From Frateuria flava (lineage in GTDB: Bacteria > Pseudomonadota > Gammaproteobacteria > Xanthomonadales > Rhodanobacteraceae), in contig NZ_JAGJRS010000007.1 of assembly GCF_017837635.1 (NCBI RefSeq), forward strand, positions 78,711-142,710: a stretch of 64,000 bases of DNA, given 5' to 3'. Below are positions 25,860 through 33,630 of this stretch, piece by piece. Every line of letters starts with the position of its first letter. Within the stretch, counting starts at the first letter, position 1. The notes under the pieces are model-generated. The model made no database searches, had not been told where the DNA came from, and worked only from the letters and a program-made list of their open reading frames with translations. Position numbers and translations under genes: made by a program.

Positions 25860-26549
25860 TCATACACGCTGCCGCCAATACTCTTTGCTCTCGACCGTCC
25901 AATTTGTGAACTGGCTTAGCCCATCCAAGTCTGGAAACAACGCTAGCGCGTTAGCGCCATAGAAGGACAGCTCCGCCTGGAGACTTGCCTTTTTCGCCGC
26001 TGGAATAGTCGCAACCTCTATCTCAGCCACAGCATCGCATTTCCCATTAAGCTCAACAGAAAGCTTGGGGTGGATGGAAAAGACGCCGCCTTGCCTGGTG
26101 ATCCGGGGCGCCAGCCGGTTCGGGAAGAACATCCCCACCTCCTTCAAGAGGAACGGCGAGCCCTTGGTCGCGTCGTGAATTCGGGAGAAGCGAACAGCCA
26201 GTAGCTTGCAGTCCTTTTCATGAAGTTCGCGGACAGCGAAAAAAGCTGCATACAAGGGATTAGTTGTCCAATCCAGCAACCTAGTCGCCAAACCGTGATG
26301 TTGCGCGACGGACAGCCACTCCCAATCGTTAACTGGCACCCGAACCATAAACTCGACAGCCTGGCGCTTCCAAGCCTTGAAAACAAAGCTATCGTCGGTA
26401 TGCGCATACGAGGGTCGGCCGGCCTTCGGTATAACTGGCCATGCGATGTCAGCCTGCCCCCGGAACAGCCAACGCTTGTCTTCGCGGAACGGACTCAGCC
26501 AACTGTGCAACTCGGCAAATGTGTTGATAACTGACCCGCGCTCCGTCAT
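25860..26549 (-). CDS. FRG-domain protein
   Basis: A 229-residue protein built around an FRG domain, named for its F/W-R-G core: KRWLFRGQADIAWPVIPK (about residue 25-42), then AQHHGLATRLLDWTTNPLYA (about 83-102). These two blocks are the diagnostic ones. FRG proteins are common in phage-defence islands and prophages; the domain is suspected to act on nucleic acid or nucleotides, but no activity is firmly established for most. It lies 22 bases after the TIR gene with AGAGGTT before the ATG, so it is the second gene of the operon. The sequence is AT-richer than the core genome. Confidence 0.87.
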   Translation of the reverse strand: MTERGSVINTFAELHSWLSPFREDKRWLFRGQADIAWPVIPKAGRPSYAHTDDSFVFKAWKRQAVEFMVRVPVNDWEWLSVAQHHGLATRLLDWTTNPLYAAFFAVRELHEKDCKLLAVRFSRIHDATKGSPFLLKEVGMFFPNRLAPRITRQGGVFSIHPKLSVELNGKCDAVAEIEVATIPAAKKASLQAELSFYGANALALFPDLDGLSQFTNWTVESKEYWRQRV

Positions 26550-26571
26550 TTATAACCTCTACATCTCCAGT

Positions 26572-27252
26572 TCAAATGCGTGCGACGTCAAGGTTATATC
26601 CCTGAGCAGCCATTTCCTTCGCGAGCAACAAGCCAGCCTCTTTTGCCAAGTCGTCTCTAAATGGTATGTAAATAAGACCCTGGATGTCTGAGGGTCGTTC
26701 CATATTCTCCTGCTGCTTTAGGAGAATCGCCACCCGCCTCCTTCCCAACTTGGATAGCAGCATACCCAATTCCAAAACCACGTTCTGCCTTGCTCGATAG
26801 GCGGATTCGTCTGCATGCTCGGCACGATGCCCACGGTCGTCAGGTGTCGCAAGCACCACGGCAAACTGGACGTCCGCTGTGTAGGACTCCAGCTTTTCGA
26901 TAATCGTCTGCCCCTCGGAAGGGAGTTGATCCAAGATTAGTGGCTCCATGCCCCACCTACGGAGCATTGCCTCTAGTTGAGTTCTGGCTTGTTCGTCGTG
27001 GCCATAGACAACAAATACCTTGTTGTTCCCCCGGACGATGGACACGGGTGCCGTTTGAGGCTGAACAGAGAGACCGAGAAGACGCTTGGCGCCTTCTTGG
27101 TCCTTACCCCCGACTACGATTTTCCCAGAGTCGTAAACGTTGACTGTCGTGCCGTTGGTGAACCTGGCCTGTTGCCCGTAGCCGATTCCCTTGACTTCGT
27201 CCAACAAAAAACCATTTCGCTGCAATAACTCACATACCTGCTTAAGATCCAT
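26572..27252 (-). CDS. TIR-like nucleotide-binding effector (CAP12/PF10137-type) with N-terminal TBP-like domain
   Basis: A 226-residue protein in two parts. Residues 1-65 (FLLDEVKGIGYGQQARFTNG; VNVYDSGKIVVGG) resemble the small TBP-like domain at the start of RNase HIII. From about residue 75, KVFVVYGHDEQARTQLEAML begins a TIR-like domain of the predicted nucleotide-binding type, with VQFAVVLATPDDRG, then RQNVVLELGMLLSKLGRRRV, in which the Glu of LELG corresponds to the catalytic Glu of NAD-cleaving TIRs. Family knowledge: such TIR domains serve as NAD-depleting effectors in CBASS and Pycsar-type immunity. The start at 27252 is set by AAGGA 8 bases upstream; an ATG at 27261 lies too close to it. 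It is the first gene of a three-gene leftward operon. Confidence 0.85.
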   Translation of the reverse strand: MDLKQVCELLQRNGFLLDEVKGIGYGQQARFTNGTTVNVYDSGKIVVGGKDQEGAKRLLGLSVQPQTAPVSIVRGNNKVFVVYGHDEQARTQLEAMLRRWGMEPLILDQLPSEGQTIIEKLESYTADVQFAVVLATPDDRGHRAEHADESAYRARQNVVLELGMLLSKLGRRRVAILLKQQENMERPSDIQGLIYIPFRDDLAKEAGLLLAKEMAAQGYNLDVARI

Positions 27253-27265
27253 AGATAACATCCTT

Positions 27266-27297
27266 GAAAAAAAAGACGGCTTTACGCCGTCTTTTTC
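27266..27297. terminator. Bidirectional terminator between nrdJb and TIR operon
   Basis: AAAAGACGGC (27271-27280) and GCCGTCTTTT (27286-27295) form a stem with loop TTTAC and A/T runs on both sides. It lies 16 bases after the nrdJb stop and only about 19 bases before the TIR start codon, so it ends the reductase transcript and insulates the operon. Confidence 0.9.
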
Positions 27298-27312
27298 AGA
27301 CCAGCTAAGCCC

Positions 27313-28047
27313 TCACCCGCACTTCGAATACCCACAATTCAAACAAGTCTGACACCCATCCATCAGCACCAGCGCCTGCGTATTGCACTTCGCGCACAAC
27401 GTCGCCCCCGGCGGAAACCCACTGGCATTGCTCTCAGTGTTTGACGCCACCTCAGCCGCCTTCTTCCCCGCCGAAGCCGCCTCATACGCCGCCCGCTTCT
27501 CGGCCACCAGCTTCTTCTGCGCCTCATCCATCTCCGGATCATGGATGAGCCCGATGTTCTTCATATGCTGCTCGATCACCGCGCCGATCTCGGCCACGAT
27601 GCTCGGCATATAAACGCCACCCGCCTTGAAGTACCCACCACGCGGATCGAACACCGCCTTCAACTCCTCGACGATAAACGTCACGTCGCCGCCCTTGCGG
27701 AACACGGCGGAGAGGATGCGGGTGAGCGCCACGATCCACTGGAAGTGGTCCATGTTCTTCGAGTTGATGAAGATCTCGAAGGGGCGGCGCTGTTCGTGCG
27801 GGGTGCCTTGGTTGAGCACGATGTCGTTGATGGTGACGTACAGCGCGTGCTCGAACAGCGGCGACTTGATCTTGAAGGTGGAGCCGACGAGCGATTCGGG
27901 GCGCTCGACGCTCTCGTGCATCTGGATGATTTCGGCCTGGCGCGGCTCCGCGGCCTTCTTCTCGGGCGCGGCGGCGACCGGGGCGGCCTTGTCTTCGGGC
28001 TTGACGACCTGGTAGCCCTTGATCTTCTTTTCGATCTTGATCGTCAT
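27313..28047 (-). CDS. nrdJb: Class II ribonucleotide reductase small-part subunit (NrdJb, TSCPD domain)
   Basis: A 244-residue protein corresponding to the C-terminal piece of split adenosylcobalamin-dependent ribonucleotide reductases. It has an Ala/Lys-rich linker (about residues 15-40), a TSCPD domain (FEIFINSKNMDHFQWIVALT; FRKGGDVTFIVEELKAV) and a C-terminal cysteine cluster CAKCNTQALVLMDGCQTC that binds zinc or passes electrons to the active site. It should work with NrdJa encoded at 28939-31086; a histone H1-like gene separates them on the same strand. Start at 28047 (MTIKIEKKIKGYQVV); the open frame beyond is not protein-like. Confidence 0.88.
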   Translation of the reverse strand: MTIKIEKKIKGYQVVKPEDKAAPVAAAPEKKAAEPRQAEIIQMHESVERPESLVGSTFKIKSPLFEHALYVTINDIVLNQGTPHEQRRPFEIFINSKNMDHFQWIVALTRILSAVFRKGGDVTFIVEELKAVFDPRGGYFKAGGVYMPSIVAEIGAVIEQHMKNIGLIHDPEMDEAQKKLVAEKRAAYEAASAGKKAAEVASNTESNASGFPPGATLCAKCNTQALVLMDGCQTCLNCGYSKCG

Positions 28048-28266
28048 GGGTGTTTTCTCTTTCTCTGGCGGGCCGTCGACGGGCGGCCGGTGGTTGGACG
28101 AAGCGTTGAAGCTCGCAGAAGGGGGAATCCATCTGGGGCGGCCCGTCGAGGGCAGGAGCAAATGGATTTCCGCTTGTGCGGGAAGGCAGCACGCGCGGTG
28201 GTGGCTTTCGGTTCGCGGTCCCTGGCGGGAGGGCGATGCGCGCGGCGCGCGGGTGGTGCGGAAGAC

Positions 28267-28292
28267 TCCGGCCCGGGCAAACCCGGGCCGGA
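28267..28292 (-). terminator. Strong hairpin after the H1-like gene
   Basis: TCCGGCCCGGG/CCCGGGCCGGA form a perfect 11-base stem with a CAAA loop, 12 bases after the H1-like gene stop. It lacks a T-run, so it may be an attenuator or mRNA stabiliser separating the H1-like gene from nrdJb rather than a full terminator. Confidence 0.6.
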
Positions 28293-28303
28293 GGCGGTAC
28301 GGC

Positions 28304-28891
28304 TTACTTGCGGCGGGCAGCCTTCTTCGGCGCCGCCTTCTTGCTGGCAGTGGACCGCTTGACCGGCGCCTTGGCGACAGTCTTCTTGCTGGCGGTTTTC
28401 TTCCCTGCCGCCTTCCTGGGAGCGGCCTTCTTCACGGCCGTCTTCTTGCTGCTGACCTTCTTGGCCGGCGACTTCTTGGCAGCGGCCTTCTTCGGCGCGG
28501 CCTTCTTGGCAGAAGCCTTCTTCGGTGCTGCCTTCTTGGCGGCGGCCTTCTTCGGAGCCGCCTTCTTGGCGGCAGCCTTCTTCGGAGCCGCCTTCTTGGC
28601 AGCGGCCTTCTTCGGCGCCGCCTTCTTGGCAGCGGCCTTCTTCGGCGCAGCCTTCTTGGCGGCAGCCTTCTTCGGAGCCGCCTTCTTGGCAGCAGCGGCC
28701 TTCTTCGGCGCAGCCTTCTTGACGGCAGCCTTCTTCGGAGCCGCCTTCTTGGCCGGGGACTTCTTCGCCGGCGCCTTCTTCGCCGGAGCCGGCGTCTGCG
28801 GAGCCGGAGCGCCCATCGGCGCAGCGGCCGGCGTGTCGCCCGTGGACGGCATGGAACTGTTCTGCGCTTCGTTTTCGGTATCGATGGACAT
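28304..28891 (-). CDS. Histone H1-like Lys/Ala/Pro-rich DNA-binding protein
   Basis: A 195-residue protein: an acidic, Ser/Thr/Pro-rich head (residues 1-35, [18 protein letters not shown]) and a long tail of tandem decapeptides of the type [10 protein letters not shown] (about nine near-perfect copies, then degenerate ones), ending KKAARRK. Such AlgP/HctB-like tails bind DNA without sequence preference and compact the nucleoid. The underlying DNA is a 30-base tandem repeat, so copy number should vary between strains. It sits between nrdJa and nrdJb on the same strand. Confidence 0.9.
   Translation of the reverse strand: MSIDTENEAQNSSMPSTGDTPAAAPMGAPAPQTPAPAKKAPAKKSPAKKAAPKKAAVKKAAPKKAAAAKKAAPKKAAAKKAAPKKAAAKKAAPKKAAAKKAAPKKAAAKKAAPKKAAAKKAAPKKASAKKAAPKKAAAKKSPAKKVSSKKTAVKKAAPRKAAGKKTASKKTVAKAPVKRSTASKKAAPKKAARRK
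28500..28760. repeat. 30-base tandem coding repeat in the H1-like gene
   Basis: Units of the kind CTTCTTGGCAGCGGCCTTCT... recur every 30 bases with minor changes, each encoding one [10 protein letters not shown] decapeptide. One unit is lengthened by an alanine codon. Likely to expand and contract by slippage or recombination. Confidence 0.85.
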
Positions 28892-28938
28892 GGTGGTCTT
28901 CCCCTCCGACTTAGGTTTTTGTGTGAGACCTGCGTTGG

Positions 28939-31086
28939 CTAGAACTTGCCGTAATAGCCTTCCTTCAGGGCATCGAACAGGTTGGCGGCGGTGTGCATTT
29001 CGCCGTCGTATTCCACCTGCTCGTTGCCCTTCAGTTCGATAACGCTACCGTCTTCCAATTCGAAGCGGTAGAGGGTGCTCTCCAGGTCGGCTTCCTTGAC
29101 CAGGACGCCCTGGAACGCGGCGGGGTTGAAGCGGAAGGTGGTGCATCCCTTCAGGCCCTGCTTGTAGGCGTAGAAGTAGATGTCCTTGAAGTCTTCGTAG
29201 GGGTAGTCGGTGGGGACGTTGGCGGTCTTGGAAATGGACGAGTCGATCCACTTCTGCGAGGCGGCCTGGATGTCCACGTGTTCCTTCGGGCTGATGTCGT
29301 CGGCGGCCACGAAGTAGTCCGGCAGCTTGGCGGCCGGGTCGTCTGAGAACGGCAACGCGTTGGCGTTGATGAGGGCGCGGTAGGCGAGCAGCTCGTAGCT
29401 GTAGACCTCGACCTTTTCCTTGGACTTCTTGCCCTCGCGGATGACGTTGCGGGAGTAGTGGTGCGCGAAGCTCGGCTCGATGCCGTTGGAGGCATTGTTG
29501 GCCAGCGACAGCGAGATGGTGCCGGTGGGCGCGATCGAGCTGTGATGGGTGAAGCGCGCGCCGGTTTCGGCAAGCTGCTCGACCAGGTTCGGCGCGACGC
29601 TGGCGATGCGCTGCATGTAGCGGCTGTACTTCGCGTGCAGCACGCGGCCGCGGATGGTGTCGCCGACCTTGTAGCCGTCCTTCGCCATTTCCGGGCGCTT
29701 GCGCAGCATGTCGCCGGTGACGGTGTAGTCGCGGGCGAGCACCGGGGCCGGGCCCTTTTCCTTGGCCAGGTCCAGCGCCACTTCCCAGCCGGCCACGGCC
29801 ATCTCGCGCGAGACGTCCTCGGTGAAGCCGACCGCCGCTTCGGAGCCATAGCGCATCTTGAGCATGGTCAGAGTAGAACCCAGGCCCAGGAAGCCCATGC
29901 CGTGGCGGCGCTTGGACATGATCTCGTTGCGCTGCTGCTCCAGCGGCAGGCCGTTGATCTCGACCACGTTGTCGAGCATGCGGGTGAACACCTTGACCAC
30001 GTCGCGGTATTCGTCCCAGTCGAAGCGCGCCTTCGGGCCGAACGGGTCGCGCACGAAGGTGGTCAGGTTGATCGAGCCGAGCAGGCAGGAGCCGTACGGC
30101 GGCAGCGGCTGCTCGCCGCAGGGGTTGGTGGCGCGGATGTGCTCGCACCACCAGTTGTTGTTCATCTCGTTGACCTTGTCGATCAGGATGAACCCGGGCT
30201 CGGCGTAGTCGTACGTCGAGACCATGATCATGTCCCACAGGTGCCGCGCGCGGATGGTGCCGTAGATCTTGCAGGCGACCAGGCCGTCCTCGCGGTCGAC
30301 GTAGTTCTCGTGGGTGGGCCACTCGCGCCAGACGACCTTGCTCGGATCGTCCAGGTCGATCTCCTCGCGCTCCTTGACGTGCACCGGGAACACCAGCGGC
30401 CAGTCCTGGTCGTGCTCGACCGCCTGCATGAAGCCGTCGGTGATCAAGAGCGACAGGTTGAACTGGCGCAGCCGGCCGTCCTCGCGCTTGGCGCGGATGA
30501 ATTCCTTGGCGTCCGGGTGGGAGATATCGAACGTGCCCATCTGCGCGCCGCGGCGGCCGCCGGCGGAGGACACGGTGAAACACATCTTGTCGTAGATATC
30601 CATGAACGACAGCGGGCCGGAGGTGTAGGCGCCGGCGCCGGAGACGTAAGCGCCGCGCGGGCGCAGCGTGCTGAATTCGTAGCCGATGCCGCAGCCGGCC
30701 TTCAGGGTCAGGCCCGCTTCATGGACCTTCTCCAGGATGTCGTCCATCGAGTCGCGGATGGTGCCGGACACGGTGCAGTTGATCGTGGAGGTCGCCGGCT
30801 TGTGCTCCAAGGCGCCTGCGTTGGAGGTGATGCGGCCGGCCGGAATCGCGCCGCGGCGCAGCGCCCACAGGAAGCGCTCGTACCAGTGCGCGCGCAGCTC
30901 CTCGGTCGCCTCGACGTCGGACAGGGCGCGCGCGACGCGCTGCCAGGTCTCGTCGATGGTGCCGTCCACCGGCTCGCCCGACTTGGTGCGCAGGCGGTAC
31001 TTCTTGTCCCAGATGTCGTAGGAGGCCGGTTGCAGCGGGATGGCCGTATCACGGGTGGCGGCAAGTGGTGCGCGCGCGGTGCTCAT
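28939..31086 (-). CDS. nrdJa: Adenosylcobalamin-dependent (class II) ribonucleotide reductase, main subunit
   Basis: Reduces ribonucleotides to deoxyribonucleotides with coenzyme B12 as radical source, so it works with or without oxygen. The 715-residue product has the class II markers: [17 protein letters not shown] with an active-site Cys, [43 protein letters not shown] with the radical-bearing Cys region, and [12 protein letters not shown]. It lacks the C-terminal TSCPD/zinc part, which is encoded separately (nrdJb). Start [14 protein letters not shown] with GGGAGA upstream; the frame is open for 83 more codons but these are not protein-like. No cobalamin riboswitch is visible upstream. 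Confidence 0.93.
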   Translation of the reverse strand: MSTARAPLAATRDTAIPLQPASYDIWDKKYRLRTKSGEPVDGTIDETWQRVARALSDVEATEELRAHWYERFLWALRRGAIPAGRITSNAGALEHKPATSTINCTVSGTIRDSMDDILEKVHEAGLTLKAGCGIGYEFSTLRPRGAYVSGAGAYTSGPLSFMDIYDKMCFTVSSAGGRRGAQMGTFDISHPDAKEFIRAKREDGRLRQFNLSLLITDGFMQAVEHDQDWPLVFPVHVKEREEIDLDDPSKVVWREWPTHENYVDREDGLVACKIYGTIRARHLWDMIMVSTYDYAEPGFILIDKVNEMNNNWWCEHIRATNPCGEQPLPPYGSCLLGSINLTTFVRDPFGPKARFDWDEYRDVVKVFTRMLDNVVEINGLPLEQQRNEIMSKRRHGMGFLGLGSTLTMLKMRYGSEAAVGFTEDVSREMAVAGWEVALDLAKEKGPAPVLARDYTVTGDMLRKRPEMAKDGYKVGDTIRGRVLHAKYSRYMQRIASVAPNLVEQLAETGARFTHHSSIAPTGTISLSLANNASNGIEPSFAHHYSRNVIREGKKSKEKVEVYSYELLAYRALINANALPFSDDPAAKLPDYFVAADDISPKEHVDIQAASQKWIDSSISKTANVPTDYPYEDFKDIYFYAYKQGLKGCTTFRFNPAAFQGVLVKEADLESTLYRFELEDGSVIELKGNEQVEYDGEMHTAANLFDALKEGYYGKF

Positions 31087-31464
31087 TGATTCTGTGTCTC
31101 CCGGCCTTGCGACCCATCTGAAAAAAGTTTTGACCAACGCCGCACGCCGCCGCCGCTTCCCATGGACCCGGGGCGAGGCGTTGCGCGTGCGTTTTCCTTG
31201 ACTATCCGGCCTTGCGGCGTCCTCCCCCGAGGTTGCCGCATCGACACAGCACTTGGGTGGGAGCCGGAACGACTCACACAAGATGTTGTGGTGCGACCGG
31301 GCATGAACGGTATCGCCGGGTTGCGTAGGCGTCAACTGAAATTTCCGTGGTCCAGCGACTGCGCGGGTTGGCGCCGATCGCGCGTCGCATCGCCGTCACC
31401 ATGGAACCTGGACGCCGGGTTTACAGTCGCAGGTCGGGTACGTTTTTTTGTTCAAGGAGATCGC
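31087..31464. promoter_or_regulatory. Divergent promoter region between nrdJa and the Do-type protease
   Basis: 378 bases with no gene of its own. It must contain the leftward promoter for the ribonucleotide reductase unit and the rightward one for the protease. A strong AAGGAGA ribosome site sits at its right end. I cannot place -35/-10 boxes with confidence and see no NrdR-box pair. Confidence 0.4.
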
Positions 31465-32835
31465 ATGAGCGCCCGTCGCCTTTCGTCCGCCCTCGCCCTT
31501 TGCAGCGCGCTGCTGCTGGGCTGGCCCGCCGCCAGTCGCGCTGCGTTGCCCACGAGCGTGTCCGGCCAGCCGCTGCCTTCGCTGGCGCCGATGCTGCAGA
31601 AGGTGACGCCGGCAGTGGTGAACATCTCGACCAAGACGCGGGTGGCGGTGCGCGATCCGTACTTCGACGATCCGATCTTCCGCCAGTTCTTCGGCCTGCC
31701 CTCCTCGCCGCGCGAGCGGGTGGAGCAGAGCCTGGGCTCGGGCGTGATCGTGGACGCGGCCAAGGGTTACGTGCTCACCAACAACCACGTGGTCGGCGGC
31801 GCCGACGACATCACCGTGACGCTGCAGGATGGGCGCACGTTCAAGGGCAAGCTGATCGGCACCGATCCGGATACCGACGTGGCGGTGGTGCAGATCCCGG
31901 CGAAGAATCTCAAGGCGTTGGCGGTGGCGGACTCGTCCAACCTGCGCGTGGGCGACTTCGTGGTGGCGGTGGGCGATCCGTTCGGGCTGGGGCAGACGGT
32001 GACCTCGGGCATCGTCTCGGCGCTGGGTCGTTCGGGGCTGGGTGGGGCCGGTTACCAGAACTTCATCCAGACCGACGCGTCGATCAACCCGGGCAATTCC
32101 GGCGGCGCGCTGGTCAACTTGAACGGCGAGCTGGTCGGGATCAACACGATGATCCTCTCGCCCTCGGGCGGCAACGTGGGCATCGGCTTTGCGATCCCGA
32201 CCGACCTCACCACGCAGGTGATGCGGCAGCTGATCGAGCACGGCAAGGTGGTGCGCGGGAGCCTGGGCGTGCAGACGCAGGACATTACGCCGCGCATCGC
32301 GAAGCTGCTGAACCTGTCGACCAACCAGGGCGTGGTGGTGACCCGCGTCGCGCCCGACTCGGCCGCGTCGCACGCGGGGCTGGCGCCAGGCGACGTGCTG
32401 CAGGCGATCGACGGCAAGCCGCTGCACGACAGCGACGAACTGCGCAACGCCGAGGGCCTGCTGCCGTTGGGCAGCCAGGTCACGCTGAAGCTCACCCGCA
32501 ACGGCGAGCCGCGGCAGGTGCAGGCCACGCTGACGCCGGAGAAGCTCGCCAGCGTCGATGGCGCCACGCTCGATGCGCGCCTGGCGGGCGTGCGTTTCAG
32601 TGAGTTGTCGATGGCACAGCGCGGGCAGGGCGTCGCCGGCGTGGCGGTGACCTCGGTGCAGGGTGGCAGCCGTGCTGATCGCATGGGGCTGGGCGAGGGC
32701 GACATCGTGATCGGCGTGAACAACCGGCGCGTGACCAGTCTGCGCGAGTTGCGCGGGCTGGTGGCGATGCAGCCGCGGCAGCTGGTGCTGGTGGTCGATA
32801 GCGACGGCGGCGTGCGGTACGTGCCGATGGATTGA
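31465..32835 (+). CDS. Do/DegP-DegQ family periplasmic serine protease
   Basis: A 456-residue periplasmic protease/chaperone for damaged envelope proteins. It has a Sec signal (MSARRLSSALALCSALLLGW... cleaved after SRA), the trypsin-like triad His in TNNHVV (about residue 106), Asp in DTDVAVVQI (about 137) and Ser in GNSGGAL (about 211), then two PDZ domains (about 265-345 and 370-450; the first has LGVQTQDITP). The linker SSPRERVEQSLGSGVIV is DegQ/DegP-like. An AAGGAG ribosome site fixes the start. Usually controlled by envelope stress, but no sigma-E promoter is confidently visible. Confidence 0.95.
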   Translation: MSARRLSSALALCSALLLGWPAASRAALPTSVSGQPLPSLAPMLQKVTPAVVNISTKTRVAVRDPYFDDPIFRQFFGLPSSPRERVEQSLGSGVIVDAAKGYVLTNNHVVGGADDITVTLQDGRTFKGKLIGTDPDTDVAVVQIPAKNLKALAVADSSNLRVGDFVVAVGDPFGLGQTVTSGIVSALGRSGLGGAGYQNFIQTDASINPGNSGGALVNLNGELVGINTMILSPSGGNVGIGFAIPTDLTTQVMRQLIEHGKVVRGSLGVQTQDITPRIAKLLNLSTNQGVVVTRVAPDSAASHAGLAPGDVLQAIDGKPLHDSDELRNAEGLLPLGSQVTLKLTRNGEPRQVQATLTPEKLASVDGATLDARLAGVRFSELSMAQRGQGVAGVAVTSVQGGSRADRMGLGEGDIVIGVNNRRVTSLRELRGLVAMQPRQLVLVVDSDGGVRYVPMD

Positions 32836-33630
32836 GTGCGGCGCTGAGGTAGCTACCACGCCTCGTCGGGAGGCTGGAGTGACGACCCTGGCCCTGGCCC
32901 ACACTTCGAGCCGTCCCCTGCGGACCGTGGGGGAAGGTGCCGACAGGCGGATGGGGGCGCTCTTGGGCAGGATGTCGGGAGGGGCTGGGGCAAGACTTCC
33001 CCCATCCGCCCTTCGGGCACCTTCCCCCGTGAACGGGGGAAGGATCCGGGTCGTGGCGGCGCGCTTCAGAGCGGAATGGCGAAGGCGTGCGGTACGAATG
33101 GACTGGCGAACGCCGCAGGCCTTGCTCCCTCTCCCCTCCGGACGTGTGGATTGGCGAACGCCGCAGGTCTTGCTCCCTCTCCCCTCCGGGGAGAGGGTTG
33201 GGGTGAGGGGTCGCTCTTGCGCAGAAGTATGGTTAGTGCGCAAAACCAAGGCGCTCTGACTTCGCGCCGTGCCGGATTTTCCCGCGAGCCCCGGCCCCTC
33301 ACCCCGGCCCTCTCCCCGGAGGGGAGAGGGCGCAGAGCGATCCGGCCCTCGCCCGGCGGCAAGTGGGAGCAGAGCGGTGCGGCCCTCGCCCGGCGAGAGG
33401 GAGCAGAGCGGTCCGGCCGTCGCCCGGCGCGGAGGGAGAAGAGCGATCCGGCTCTCTCCCGGCGGCGAGAGGGAGCGGAACGCCTACTCCGTCTTTGCTT
33501 AACGCCAACCTGTGACCGTGCTTGATGTTTGGCGACCGGACCGATGAAATACCGGACTCCCATCACTGCGCGCATGCTGCCTTCACGGCACGCTCACGCC
33601 ACTCATCGAAGCCGTAGGTCGTCCGAAGTC
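32836..33630. repeat. Repeat-rich intergenic region with palindromic arrays
   Basis: No gene is seen. 32930-33045 carries two inverted elements (CCCCCATCCGCC...CACCTTCCCCC and a GGGGGAAGG hairpin). 33130-33220 and 33290-33330 carry copies of the GGGGAGAGGG palindrome in both orientations. 33343-33482 is a four-fold tandem array (33-37-base period, CGGCCCTCGCCCGGC core, repeats beginning near 33343, 33380, 33413, 33449). Probably inert chromosomal repeats that fold in the transcripts. Confidence 0.75.

Noticed and set aside
28500..28760. CRISPR-like periodicity
   Set aside because: The 30-base units are contiguous, without spacers, and encode the Lys/Ala repeats of the H1-like protein.
29458..31089. 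543-codon open frame antisense to nrdJa
   Set aside because: Shadow of high-GC codon usage; the class II reductase motifs are on the opposite strand.
31087..31464. Cobalamin riboswitch ahead of the B12-dependent reductase
   Set aside because: No B12-box-like sequence or pairing architecture was found by eye in this region.
33290..33490. CRISPR array
   Set aside because: The units differ, have no unique spacers and no cas genes are near; it is a palindromic tandem array.
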